Below, in pieces: positions 1 through 8,481 of a stretch of 64,000 nt of DNA. Each line of letters opens with the position of its first letter. Within the stretch, counting starts at the first letter, position 1. The stretch is from positions 1 to 64,000 of the forward strand of contig CAMQYL010000002.1 of NCBI GenBank assembly GCA_947039275.1, read 5' to 3'. The stretch comes from Amulumruptor sp947039275 (GTDB taxonomy: Bacteria; Bacteroidota; Bacteroidia; Bacteroidales; Muribaculaceae). The position numbers and the translations under genes were made by a program. Below the pieces are notes generated by a model that was given only the letters and a program-made list of their open reading frames with translations, had not been told where the DNA came from and did no database searches.

Positions 1-1
1 T

Positions 2-20
2 GATACGTCTCCGACGTATC
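2..20. repeat. Short hairpin at the window edge
   Basis: GATACGTC, a three-base loop TCC, then GACGTATC: a perfect 8-bp stem. No T-run follows on either side, so it is only a weak terminator candidate for whatever gene lies to the left of the window. The rest of bases 1-129 shows no supportable gene. Confidence 0.4.
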
Positions 21-129
21 TATCCGCATCAGAGCCTTAAGTGAACAGCATTGGGTTAAGAGCGACCGTAATAAGCAGGATGGTAATTCTAAGAAATGAT
101 GGATTTAGCGTTGATGAGGAAGTATGAGG

Positions 130-1059
130 TCAGGGATGGGTGGCTTTGAGGTCGCGGCGGGTTTTGAAGAAGATTTGGGCGGAGTTGATGGTGTTTTGCC
201 AGACGATGTAGGCGGCTGGGGCTACGGAGGTGATGGGGTTGAAGAAGGTCATTGCCATCCATACGGCGAGGACGGTGTTTTTCTGTCCGAGGCTCTGTGC
301 TCCGGCTATGCGGTCGCCGCAGTGCGCTCCGATGCGTCGTCCGATTATGAACTGGGCTATGCAGGTGACACCTGCCACCAAGGCAAGCGCGACCATTTCG
401 CCGATTTTAGAGGCAGGTGCCGTAACTACGTATGACACGGCACGACCTACGACTATGAAAAGTGCCACCGCCCATATGTAGAACGACAGCGACTGGTGGG
501 TGGCGATGGTCCGATGCACCCGCGGAGCTTTCCACATCAGCAGAAACGCACAGGGGAGGGGCAGGATGATAAGGGGCACTACCTTGTAGGCTATCTTGAG
601 CATCGCTTCAAGCATGTCTATGTGCTGACCTCCGGCAGTATCCATCCTGGCAAACAGTACCGGAGCAAGCAATGCCACGCTGATATTGCTGATGATGGAG
701 TATGTCGCCACTTTGGATATGCTGCCTCCGAGCATGTTTGTGACCACCGGCGCAGAGGTAGCTGTAGGGCAGAATACGCATATGAAAGCTCCTAACGCAA
801 AGTCGCTGCTGATGGGCAGCAGAGCGAAATACAGAGCAAGTGAACCTGCCAATTGCACAGCAAGCAGAAGCCAAGAGAAACGGGTAACGCGAAATTCCCT
901 CGGCTTGACCTTGCAAAATGTGATAAGCAGCATGATGAAGATGAGATAGGGGGCAAGAAAGGTGATGTATCCTATCTGTGCGTGCAGAAGCCATCCAGCC
1001 AGCATAGCCATGGGCATGATCCACGGCTTTATGCGTTGGAGCGTAGTATGTGCTGTCAT
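130..1059 (-). CDS. Bile acid:sodium symporter (BASS)-family transporter
   Basis: A 309-residue very hydrophobic protein with about nine predicted membrane segments. The late segment GQKNTVLAVWMA followed by VAPAAYIVWQNTINS is typical of BASS-superfamily carriers, where the conserved Gln/Asn region lines the ion site. The likely role is sodium-coupled uptake of an organic anion; the substrate cannot be read from sequence. The gene stands alone on the minus strand, divergent from the small gene at 1188. The last ~120 bases are strongly C-rich on the coding strand (55 C to 13 G, hand count over 121-240) and no hairpin terminator was seen nearby, which may mark Rho-type termination. The family call is solid, the substrate unknown. 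Confidence 0.8.
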   Translation of the reverse strand: MTAHTTLQRIKPWIMPMAMLAGWLLHAQIGYITFLAPYLIFIMLLITFCKVKPREFRVTRFSWLLLAVQLAGSLALYFALLPISSDFALGAFICVFCPTATSAPVVTNMLGGSISKVATYSIISNISVALLAPVLFARMDTAGGQHIDMLEAMLKIAYKVVPLIILPLPCAFLLMWKAPRVHRTIATHQSLSFYIWAVALFIVVGRAVSYVVTAPASKIGEMVALALVAGVTCIAQFIIGRRIGAHCGDRIAGAQSLGQKNTVLAVWMAMTFFNPITSVAPAAYIVWQNTINSAQIFFKTRRDLKATHP

Positions 1060-1151
1060 TTGTAAAACCTATAAAGAAACCTTGGAAATTCCGTATGGCA
1101 AAATTACTGTAAAATAATGCACGCTCAAAGCAGAATAACAAAATAATTGTC

Positions 1152-1159
1152 TATATTTG
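1152..1159 (+). promoter_or_regulatory. Bacteroidetes -7 box (TATATTTG)
   Basis: TATATTTG matches the Bacteroidetes TAnnTTTG consensus and lies about 28 bases before the ATG at 1188. No clear TTTG -33 box is present at the usual spacing. Confidence 0.45.
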
Positions 1160-1187
1160 TGTATATCAAACCATTTAATTTTACACC

Positions 1188-1550
1188 ATGAATAAAAGAC
1201 AACTCAAGAAACAGATCCACGGTCTCTGCGGCGGACTCGCCTGTGACTGTGTGATAGCTACTATGGATATGCCGTGTGACGTCAAGGACAAGACTGCTGA
1301 TCTGGTGGTGCGTGTCGCTCATGCCCAGACAGCCGCTCTGAGCAAAGTATCCGTTTCGTTTGACAAGACTCCACGCGATTTCGCCAACCGCCACGAATAC
1401 AACGTGGAGCGTCGCAAATACTTCAAAAAAGCTCTCGGAGCTCTTTCAAGCGAGCTAAACAACGAGGTCATCTCCATCGTCAACGAAATCAACGGGATGC
1501 TCACCCCAGAGCAGAAGGAAGCCAACAAGGCAAAAGCCGCCGCGAAATAA
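1188..1550 (+). CDS. Small conserved-looking protein of unknown function
   Basis: A 120-residue protein that I cannot assign to a named family. It begins with a basic stretch (MNKRQLKKQIHGLCGG), is soluble and mostly helical, has three Cys in the first 30 residues (LCGGLACDC) and ends in a Lys/Ala-rich tail. It has no signal peptide or membrane segment. It is monocistronic: divergent from the BASS transporter and followed by a REP-like pair. A -7 box sits at a suitable distance upstream and codon use matches the neighbours, so it is very probably expressed. Function not inferred. Confidence 0.75.
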   Translation: MNKRQLKKQIHGLCGGLACDCVIATMDMPCDVKDKTADLVVRVAHAQTAALSKVSVSFDKTPRDFANRHEYNVERRKYFKKALGALSSELNNEVISIVNEINGMLTPEQKEANKAKAAAK

Positions 1551-1593
1551 CCCGCACGGCGGTGTCGTACATCCTAATACCAACGACAAAATA

Positions 1594-1685
1594 TGTAGGG
1601 ACATGCCATGGCATGTCTGTATGGGTTGCCCGATGGAATTTTAACCTTGCGAACTTAAGTTGACATGCCATGGCATGTCCCTACA
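1594..1685. repeat. REP/BIME-like inverted pair 1 (ATGCCATGGCAT version)
   Basis: Left unit 1594-1617 reads TGTAGGGAC, then ATGCCATGGCAT (itself palindromic), then GTC. Right unit 1662-1685 is its exact reverse complement. The 24-base arms are perfect and flank a 44-base spacer. It lies between the gene ending at 1550 and the one starting at 1762. The same architecture recurs at 16192, 20753, 22427 and 49661. Confidence 0.85.
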
Positions 1686-1761
1686 AATAAATATTGCTGA
1701 TTCTGTGACATCCTTTGTCATGGATGTTGTTTACGCTCCTCCATTTTCATAACTCGCCAAC

Positions 1762-2319
1762 TTGAATCTCAGCGGACTGATATTGAAAGCATTGGGATGG
1801 AAGGTCAGTATCACAGTGCCTGACTTTCCCCGATGCATCATATGCGTAGCTCCGCATACGAGCAACTGGGATTTCATCCTCGGAAAACTGGCGTATGCTT
1901 CCGTGCATCGCAAGGCTGGTTTCCTGATGAAATCGTCATGGTTTTTCTTCCCTCTGGGCTGTCTGTTCAGGGCTATAGGAGGAGTCCCGGTGGAGCGGAA
2001 AAACAAGTCGGTGTCGCTTGTGGAAGTGTTGACAGAGCGGTTCCGTTCGTCGGAGCGTCTGGCGCTTGCCATAACCCCTGAGGGTACACGCAGCCGCACT
2101 GACCGCTGGCACACCGGTTTTCTTGCCATAGCCCGCAATGCCGATGTGCCCATAGTGCTCGGAGTACTTGACTATGGGAGCAAACGCATACTTATAGAGA
2201 GCGTATTCGAGCCTACAGGCGACACCGAGGCTGACATCCGAGCCATCAAGGCATACTACAAGCCGTTTAAAGCCCGCTATCCTGACAAATTTTCTACTGA
2301 CGACCCTCCGAAACTATGA
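1762..2319 (+). CDS. PlsC-family 1-acylglycerol-3-phosphate acyltransferase-like protein
   Basis: 185 residues. The block HTSNWD (around residue 33) is the HX4D acyltransferase motif and PEGTRSR (around residue 115) is the second substrate motif of the PlsC/LPLAT family, which transfers acyl chains to glycerophospholipid or related acceptors at the inner membrane. It is shorter than typical PlsC (about 240 residues), matching a compact Bacteroidetes subgroup annotated simply as acyltransferase. The start is TTG at 1762: an in-frame stop at 1750-1752 excludes any longer form and no earlier ATG exists. It overlaps the next gene by four bases (ATGA), implying translational coupling with the amidase. 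The exact acceptor is unknown. Confidence 0.82.
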   Translation: MNLSGLILKALGWKVSITVPDFPRCIICVAPHTSNWDFILGKLAYASVHRKAGFLMKSSWFFFPLGCLFRAIGGVPVERKNKSVSLVEVLTERFRSSERLALAITPEGTRSRTDRWHTGFLAIARNADVPIVLGVLDYGSKRILIESVFEPTGDTEADIRAIKAYYKPFKARYPDKFSTDDPPKL

Positions 2320-3113
2320 GAATTGCCATACTGCCCATGGATATCACATGGGGAAAAAAAGAGGAAAATCTTATTTCTACAGCTGAGCGTCTGCGCTATG
2401 TGCATCCTGATACTGACATAGTGGTGCTCCCGGAGACGTTTACCACTGGTTTCGTGCGCAAGAAAGAGCAGCTTCGTGAACTGGCGGAGACCAATGACGG
2501 GCATACCATAGACGATGTGCACCGCTGGGCAAAATTCTTCAAATTTGCCATCGTCGGATCATTCGTGGCATGTGACGCGGCACGTACACGGTTTTATAAC
2601 CGCGCTTTCTTCATAGAGCCGTCGGGTGACGAGACTTTCTACGACAAGCACCACCTGTTTATCCCCAGCGGTGAAGGCGAGGCATATACTGCAGGTGACA
2701 AACTGCCGCCCATAATAAGATATATGGGATGGGATTTCGCCCTTGCCATCTGCTATGATATGCGTTTTCCCGAATGGCTGCGTAACCGTGACGGCAGATA
2801 TGAAGTGTTGCTGCTGCCGGCTTCATGGCCAGAGGCGCGTCGTCTCGCGTGGGACATATTGCTGAGAGCCAGAGCTGTGGAAAACCAGGCTTATGCCGTA
2901 GGTGCTAACCGCAGCGGCGTTGACCAGGGAGGCGAGTATCTGGTTGACAGTTCGATGGTGATAGACTATATGGGTCGTTGTGTATCCACTATCGATCGTG
3001 ACCACGGCATAGTATATGCCACGCTTGACCGCGATGCCCTGCGCGAAGCCCGGCACAAACTCCCTGTCCTCCAGCATCAGGATTCATTCACACTCGACTG
3101 CCTGTCGCAATAA
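2316..3113 (+). CDS. Carbon-nitrogen hydrolase (nitrilase superfamily), omega-amidase-like
   Basis: 265 residues with the complete Glu-Lys-Cys triad of the nitrilase superfamily: Glu in LPETFTTGF (about residue 41), Lys in YDKHHLF (about 112) and Cys in ICYDMRFPEW (about 149). The YDKHHLF and CYDMRFPEW blocks resemble YafV/Nit2-type omega-amidases, which hydrolyse alpha-keto acid amides such as 2-oxoglutaramate in metabolite repair. Cytoplasmic, no signal peptide. ATGA overlap with the upstream acyltransferase. The stop codon abuts a palindrome in front of feoAB. Superfamily certain; omega-amidase is the best subfamily guess. Confidence 0.85.
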   Translation: MRIAILPMDITWGKKEENLISTAERLRYVHPDTDIVVLPETFTTGFVRKKEQLRELAETNDGHTIDDVHRWAKFFKFAIVGSFVACDAARTRFYNRAFFIEPSGDETFYDKHHLFIPSGEGEAYTAGDKLPPIIRYMGWDFALAICYDMRFPEWLRNRDGRYEVLLLPASWPEARRLAWDILLRARAVENQAYAVGANRSGVDQGGEYLVDSSMVIDYMGRCVSTIDRDHGIVYATLDRDALREARHKLPVLQHQDSFTLDCLSQ

Positions 3114-3131
3114 TACTCACAAGTGAGTATT
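3112..3131. promoter_or_regulatory. Perfect palindrome over the feoAB promoter (candidate operator)
   Basis: AATACTCAC, AA, GTGAGTATT: a perfect 9-bp inverted repeat. It overlaps the -33 region (ATTG at 3129-3132) of a promoter whose -7 box TAAATTTG lies at 3153-3160, 20 bases further on. That placement is typical of a repressor site. No T-run follows, so a terminator is less likely. Confidence 0.5.
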
Positions 3132-3160
3132 GCCAACCATAGATATAGGTGGTAAATTTG
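3129..3160 (+). promoter_or_regulatory. feoAB promoter
   Basis: ATTG (3129-3132), a 20-base spacer and TAAATTTG (3153-3160) fit the Bacteroidetes TTTG/TAnnTTTG promoter layout. The feoAB start codon is at 3184. Confidence 0.55.
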
Positions 3161-3183
3161 TAGTGTAATTACAGATATACCAC

Positions 3184-5535
3184 ATGATATTAACAGACCT
3201 GCCAACCGGCAACAGTGCCGTAATCCTCAAAATCAAAGGTCACGGAGCGTTTCGCAAACGCATGATGGAGATGGGCTTCATCAAAGGACGTGTAATCACT
3301 CCTGTGCTTCAGGCTCCCATGCATGACCCCATCAAGTATAAAATCATGAACTATGAGGTGTCGTTGCGCCGAAACGAAGCCTCTATGGTAGAAGTGGAGC
3401 CTCTTGAGGACTCCAATCCGTCACATAATGTAGAGAAAGACGTTTTTGCCCATAGCGGAACCCACATAGCCAGTCCGCATCCCGGACAAAACGTTATCAA
3501 TGTAGCCCTTGTGGGTAATCCTAACTGTGGCAAGACGTCGCTGTTCAATGTCGCTTCCGGTGCTCACGAACATGTCGGCAATTACAGCGGGGTTACGGTG
3601 GACCTTAAGCGCGGACACTTTGATTACAACGGCTACAAGATAAATATTGTCGATCTCCCCGGCACATATTCCCTGGCATCGTATTCTCCCGAAGAGCTCT
3701 ACGTGCGTAATTATCTGCGTGACCAGACTCCTGATGTCATCATCAACGTGGTTGTGGCGAGCAATCTTGAGCGCAACCTCTACCTGACCACTGAACTGAT
3801 AGATATGGATCGCTCCATGGTCATAGCTCTCAATATGTACGACGAGCTTGAGCGCAGCGGTGACAAGCTCAACTATAAGATGCTTGGAGAGATGATAGGT
3901 GTGCCCATAGTGCCCACCGTGTCCCGCACCGGCGAGGGGCTTGACAACCTATTTGATACCGTGATTTCGGTATTTGAGGGATATAACAAGGATGTGCGTC
4001 ATGTGCATGTAACACTTAACAAGAATCTTGAGGCTGCAATAAAGACTCTGTCAACCGCCATAAAGCAAGACGGAGAGCTTCCACGCAGTATCTCTCCGCG
4101 TTATATCGCCATCAAGTTGCTTGAAGGAGATGCCAGTGCCAACGAGACCATGAAATCGCTTTCCAACGGCGAGAAAATACTCATGCTGCGCGATGAGGAA
4201 GTGGCTAAAATCGAGAAATATTCCGATGAGGATATAGCCACCATGATAGCCGATGAAAAGTATGGATTTATCGAGGGCGCATTGGCGGAGACCCTTGTCA
4301 AAGGAGAACGTGAGACTGCGCGGTCTACGGAGCTGATTGATGCGTTTGTGACCAACAAGCTTTTCGGATTCCCTCTGTTCCTGTTGCTGATGTTCGTGAT
4401 GTTCTGGCTGACATTTACCATCGGCCAGTATCCCATGGATTGGCTCGAAGGCGGCGTAGGATGGCTCGGCGAGCTTCTGAAGACGTATATGCCTGACGGA
4501 GCGTTGAAGGATCTCCTTGCCGACGGCATTATCGGCGGCGTGGGCAGCGTCATAGTGTTTCTGCCGCAGATATTGATACTCTATATGTGTATATCGTTTA
4601 TGGAGGACAGCGGCTACATGGCACGTGCGGCTTTCATCATGGATCATCTGATGCACAAGATAGGGCTGCATGGCAAGTCGTTCATACCTATGATCATGGG
4701 CTTCGGCTGCAACGTGCCTGCCATCATGGCAACACGCTCTATCGAGAGCCGGTCGAGCCGCCTCATCACCATATTAATCAATCCATTCATGTCATGCTCG
4801 GCGCGATTACCTATCTATGTGCTCCTTATATACGCGTTCTTCAGCGCACATGCCGCCTGGATATTCCTGCTGGTCTACTGTATAGGAGTTGCCGTGGCAA
4901 TGTTTACCGCTAAAATCCTCCGCAAATTCTATTTCAAGGAAGATGAGACCCCCTTCGTCATGGAACTTCCGCCATACCGCATGCCCACAGGCAAAGCCAT
5001 CTGGCGCCATACATGGGCAAAAGGACAGCAATACCTCCGCAAGATGGGCGGTATAATCCTGTTGGCAAGCATCGTGGTGTGGGCTCTCAATTACTTCCCA
5101 CTCAAGTCACAGGACGCATCTGCTGACAATCAGGACAGCTATCTTGAGATGATAGGCAAAGCTGTAAATCCCGTATTTGAACCCCTCGGTTGGCCGTGGC
5201 GCGCCACAGTGGCAGTCGTGGCTGGGATACCAGCCAAGGAGGTCGTAGTGTCAACACTCGGTGTGCTCTATACCGGTGATGAAGAAGCGGATGATATCTC
5301 ACTTTCTCAAAAACTGACCACTCCTGAAGCCGATGGCTCTGTGCCGTTTACACCTGCCATAGCATTGGGCTTCATGGTGTTTGTGCTGCTCTATTGCCCA
5401 TGTCTTGCCACGATAGTCGCTGTGGTCAAAGAATCTGGCAGCTGGAAATACGGTGCTTTCTCCATAGTATATAATACGGTAGTGGCTTGGATTGTGGCAT
5501 TCATAGTCTATCGAGTAGCCCTGTTATTTTACTGA
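3184..5535 (+). CDS. feoB: FeoA-FeoB fusion, ferrous iron transporter
   Basis: 783 residues. Residues 1-75 are a FeoA-type SH3-like domain (FRKRMMEMGFIKG), joined by a linker to FeoB. The FeoB G domain shows G1 GNPNCGKTS, G3 DLPGTYS and G4 NMYD. The membrane part carries the two gate repeats, including FGCNVPAIMATRS, CSARLPIYVLL and GIPAKEVVVSTLG, and a late YCPCLAT motif whose Cys residues are typical of Gram-negative FeoB pores. It imports Fe(II) across the inner membrane under reducing, low-oxygen conditions. The FeoA-FeoB fusion is normal for Bacteroidetes. It has its own promoter with a palindromic candidate operator, and its stop is followed by two hairpins, the second a good intrinsic terminator. 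Confidence 0.95.
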   Translation: MILTDLPTGNSAVILKIKGHGAFRKRMMEMGFIKGRVITPVLQAPMHDPIKYKIMNYEVSLRRNEASMVEVEPLEDSNPSHNVEKDVFAHSGTHIASPHPGQNVINVALVGNPNCGKTSLFNVASGAHEHVGNYSGVTVDLKRGHFDYNGYKINIVDLPGTYSLASYSPEELYVRNYLRDQTPDVIINVVVASNLERNLYLTTELIDMDRSMVIALNMYDELERSGDKLNYKMLGEMIGVPIVPTVSRTGEGLDNLFDTVISVFEGYNKDVRHVHVTLNKNLEAAIKTLSTAIKQDGELPRSISPRYIAIKLLEGDASANETMKSLSNGEKILMLRDEEVAKIEKYSDEDIATMIADEKYGFIEGALAETLVKGERETARSTELIDAFVTNKLFGFPLFLLLMFVMFWLTFTIGQYPMDWLEGGVGWLGELLKTYMPDGALKDLLADGIIGGVGSVIVFLPQILILYMCISFMEDSGYMARAAFIMDHLMHKIGLHGKSFIPMIMGFGCNVPAIMATRSIESRSSRLITILINPFMSCSARLPIYVLLIYAFFSAHAAWIFLLVYCIGVAVAMFTAKILRKFYFKEDETPFVMELPPYRMPTGKAIWRHTWAKGQQYLRKMGGIILLASIVVWALNYFPLKSQDASADNQDSYLEMIGKAVNPVFEPLGWPWRATVAVVAGIPAKEVVVSTLGVLYTGDEEADDISLSQKLTTPEADGSVPFTPAIALGFMVFVLLYCPCLATIVAVVKESGSWKYGAFSIVYNTVVAWIVAFIVYRVALLFY

Positions 5536-5559
5536 GCGTTAACGACATAACCGCAAGAT

Positions 5560-5595
5560 AAGCGTCCGCTCAGATTGTTTACTGTGCGGACGCTT
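5560..5595 (+). terminator. Hairpin after feoAB
   Basis: AAGCGTCCGC (5560-5569) pairs perfectly with GCGGACGCTT (5586-5595). Only three T follow, so it may protect the 3' end rather than terminate alone. Confidence 0.5.
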
Positions 5596-5600
5596 TGCAT

Positions 5601-5635
5601 AGGCAGCATGCTAATCTCACTCTATGCTGCTTTTT
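5601..5635 (+). terminator. Intrinsic terminator of feoAB
   Basis: GCAGCAT (5603-5609) pairs with ATGCTGC (5624-5630), directly followed by TTTTT (5631-5635). Confidence 0.7.
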
Positions 5636-5710
5636 GACTGCGCAAATATACCTACTGTCATCCTGAAGGTGAAAATATATGAGGTCTACAATAGGTATAT
5701 TGCTAACAAA

Positions 5711-5738
5711 AGCAGCCATGGAAGTCTCCATGGCTGCT
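5711..5738 (-). terminator. Intrinsic terminator of the barrel-protein gene
   Basis: A perfect 12-bp stem, AGCAGCCATGGA / TCCATGGCTGCT, with loop AGTC. On the minus strand it is followed by TTTTGTT, as expected for a terminator of the gene ending at 5771. Confidence 0.75.
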
Positions 5739-5770
5739 CTGTGGTGTCACCTGTGTTGATGGGTTGGTAA

Positions 5771-6301
5771 TCAGAGATTGAATTTAAAGCCTACCTGTAC
5801 GAGACCCTGACATCCGAAACCTACTTCGCCGAAAAGTCCGAAGGTGTCATTGAGGTCAACGGTTGCGCCGATAGGTGAAACCTGCCATCCGAAATAGGCT
5901 TTGTTGTAGCTGTCGGCAAATTTGGGTGAAAAGTGTGTAATCTCGACACCGAGACCTACATGGGCATACAGCTTCACTGTAGAGTTGCTGAAATACTGAT
6001 ATTTGCCGTTGAGGAGGACGGTGTTGTAGAGGAGGTGGCTTGCATTAGAGCCTCCTTTGGTGCTTGCTGATGAGATGGTGTATGACGGACCTATCATCAT
6101 GTTCTTTGCAACAGGGACATATACGGTGGCACTGACGGCACCCCAGGCAGTGTTGACGCTGTGCCAGTTGTCCTTATAATATCCGCATGCATCCATGGCA
6201 GTATAGCCACCATAGCTGAATGTCAGCTCGACGGCTTCAGATTTCTGTGTGCCGGCTATTGCTGCGATGGCAAGGAGGAGTGAGACTACAATCTTTTTCA
6301 T
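5771..6301 (-). CDS. Small outer-membrane beta-barrel protein
   Basis: 176 residues. Residues 1-23 form a classical Sec signal peptide (MKKIVVSLLLAIAAIAG, cleavage likely after SEA). The mature part alternates hydrophobic/polar strands with many aromatic residues and Gly (FSYGGYTAMD, HVGLGVEITHF, FGEVGFGCQGLVQVGFKFNL), the pattern of eight-stranded porin-fold outer-membrane proteins. The two mature Cys residues may pair. Function beyond an outer-membrane location cannot be inferred. Monocistronic, with its own terminator at 5711-5738 and an AT-rich region upstream (6302-6508) shared with the divergent sulfatase-fold gene. Confidence 0.75.
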   Translation of the reverse strand: MKKIVVSLLLAIAAIAGTQKSEAVELTFSYGGYTAMDACGYYKDNWHSVNTAWGAVSATVYVPVAKNMMIGPSYTISSASTKGGSNASHLLYNTVLLNGKYQYFSNSTVKLYAHVGLGVEITHFSPKFADSYNKAYFGWQVSPIGATVDLNDTFGLFGEVGFGCQGLVQVGFKFNL

Positions 6302-6571
6302 AATGTGTAACTTGAATAATAATAATGATGAGAAAATAAGTAATTATTGGAAAGTTAAAAACTATATCTATTAACAATGATTATTACTGTTTTGTTGTTG
6401 TAGACATCGGCTTTGGTTAAATATAGTTGAAACTTGGGTTTGAAATGTGGCACAAAATTAACTGTTTTTTGAAAATGGAAGCATAATAAGATTTGATTTT
6501 GTGGCACATTGGGTAAAATTGGAGATAAATGGCTAACTTTGGACTACTCAACTGTCATAACTGCCCCGCCT

Positions 6572-8437
6572 ATGCGCATAATTATAAGACTGTTTGTCAC
6601 ATGGCTTGTATATGTGTTGATATTCGCACTTGCCAAGCCTATGTTCATGCTTATCAATGCCCCTGTCTATGGATGGGCTTCATGGCGTGATTACATGGAT
6701 GTAATGTGGCATGGAATGGGATTGGACATGGGTGTCGCTGGATATCTGACAGCATTGCCCGCATTGATTTCACTGGTGGGAGTGTGGTTGAGACCAGGAA
6801 GCCGTATTGCCTCCTGTTCATATCGGATCTATTTCCTCATTACATCTATGATTGTAGCTGCTGTGCTGACTCTTAACACGGCTCTCTACGGATTTTGGAA
6901 GTTCCCGCTTGACATGACACCGCTGTTTTATTTCTCCACATCGCCATCGGCGGCTGTCGCTTCGGTGTCATGGCTGTTTATATCAGTAGGTATTGTTGTA
7001 ATGCTCTCTCTCTCCTTGATTATATACTTGGTATTCAGGGAAATCTATAATGTTCCTGTCGCTGCGCCTGTGTCTCGTCAGAGCCGTCTGTGTCAATCAG
7101 GCGGTGTGTTGCTGTTCATGGGACTGCTGGTAATACCAATCCGTGGAGGCTTCACGGTCTCCACGCTCAACCCGAGTGTTGCCTATTTCAGCTCACATCA
7201 GTCGCTTAATCATGCCGCTATCAATCCGGCTTTCAGCCTGCTTTATTCGGCCACCCATCAGGTAGACTTTGACAAGATGGGACGATATTACGAAGCGGAT
7301 GAGGCTGCGGCATTGTTTGACGAACTGCACACTCGGTCATCTGTCGACTCTGTATCGGGGCTGCTGTCTTCACATCATCCAGACATATACGTGATAATAA
7401 TGGAGAGTTTCTCGGCGCAGCTGATGCCGTCGCTTGGAGGTGATTCCATAGCCATGGGTGTGGACTCCATAGCTCGTAGCGGTGTGTCGTTTACTAACTT
7501 CTTTGCCAACGGTTTCCGTACTGACCGCGGGTTGCCAGCTATACTCAACGGGTTGCCGTCACCGCCTAATACCGGTGTTATGAAGCACCCTGACTTCATA
7601 GAGCGCATGCCCTCTATAGCTCACGAACTGTGTCATGTGGGCTATCGTACATCATATTATTATGGTGGAGACATCAATTTTGCCAATATGAATGCTTTCG
7701 TTGTCGGGTCAGGATTCCAGCATGTCGTCAGCGACAGGGACTTTCCGCTGTCACAGCGCATGAGCAAATGGGGTGTGCATGACGGTCCGCTTTTTGATCG
7801 TGTGGCTGATGATATCAAATCTTTCCCTGACACTTTGAGGCATTTCACGGTCATACAGACATCAAGCAGCCATGAGCCGTTTGAAGTTCCGGATACTTTC
7901 TCTCGTTATGCCGGACAGCCTCCCGCTGTCAATGCCTTCGCCTATGCCGATAGCGTCATAACGTCTTTCGTCAACAAGCTCAGACATTCTGCTGACTGGG
8001 AGAATACGCTCGTAATTCTTGTCGCCGACCACTGGGGTGCATACCCGGCAGATCTGGAAGATTTGCGTGCACGTCATCATATACCGCTTGTCATGACCGG
8101 AGGTGCTCTCAAGGACGTTCCTCGCGTTATGGATGTTTATGGATCTCAGGTGGATATCGCTCCTACGCTTATGGCAATGATGGGTCTGAAGCACTGTAAT
8201 TTCGCATTTGGCAACAATCTGTTTGATGCAGCAGCCCCCCACTATGGCATATACTTTGACAGTGATAATGTGGGCATGTATGAAGCATCTGCGTCAGGTA
8301 CGGGAGAGACATATGCGGTTTTCAATACCGATACCCATCAGACCGTGGCATCATATGGTGCACGGGATCTGAGTCCTTATATCAAGGCTTACATACAGAC
8401 TCTTTATGACCATATGGCAGCCAGGAAAGGACAATGA
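6572..8437 (+). CDS. LTA synthase-like membrane phosphoglycerol transferase / sulfatase-fold protein
   Basis: About 621 residues from the ATG at 6572. The frame stays open to a TTG at 6509, but the ATG directly precedes the first membrane helix and is preferred. Five N-terminal membrane helices (to about residue 185) precede a large periplasmic alkaline-phosphatase-superfamily domain. IIMESFSAQLMP supplies the first metal-binding Glu, the Thr of GFRTDRGLPA (about residue 315) is the expected nucleophile and VADHWGAYP (about 485) contributes metal-binding Asp/His. Family members move phosphoglycerol or phosphoethanolamine onto envelope glycans or lipids. Bacteroidetes lack lipoteichoic acid, so the acceptor here is unknown. 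The next gene is a PAP2 phosphatase, a fitting partner for lipid phosphate turnover. Confidence 0.82.
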   Translation: MRIIIRLFVTWLVYVLIFALAKPMFMLINAPVYGWASWRDYMDVMWHGMGLDMGVAGYLTALPALISLVGVWLRPGSRIASCSYRIYFLITSMIVAAVLTLNTALYGFWKFPLDMTPLFYFSTSPSAAVASVSWLFISVGIVVMLSLSLIIYLVFREIYNVPVAAPVSRQSRLCQSGGVLLFMGLLVIPIRGGFTVSTLNPSVAYFSSHQSLNHAAINPAFSLLYSATHQVDFDKMGRYYEADEAAALFDELHTRSSVDSVSGLLSSHHPDIYVIIMESFSAQLMPSLGGDSIAMGVDSIARSGVSFTNFFANGFRTDRGLPAILNGLPSPPNTGVMKHPDFIERMPSIAHELCHVGYRTSYYYGGDINFANMNAFVVGSGFQHVVSDRDFPLSQRMSKWGVHDGPLFDRVADDIKSFPDTLRHFTVIQTSSSHEPFEVPDTFSRYAGQPPAVNAFAYADSVITSFVNKLRHSADWENTLVILVADHWGAYPADLEDLRARHHIPLVMTGGALKDVPRVMDVYGSQVDIAPTLMAMMGLKHCNFAFGNNLFDAAAPHYGIYFDSDNVGMYEASASGTGETYAVFNTDTHQTVASYGARDLSPYIKAYIQTLYDHMAARKGQ

Positions 8438-8481
8438 CTCACTCAAGAAAGTATGAAAACATATATTGATACATATATCAG

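Noticed and set aside
1..129. End of a + strand gene at the window edge
   Set aside because: All three frames hit stops quickly and the few codons available show no recognisable protein.
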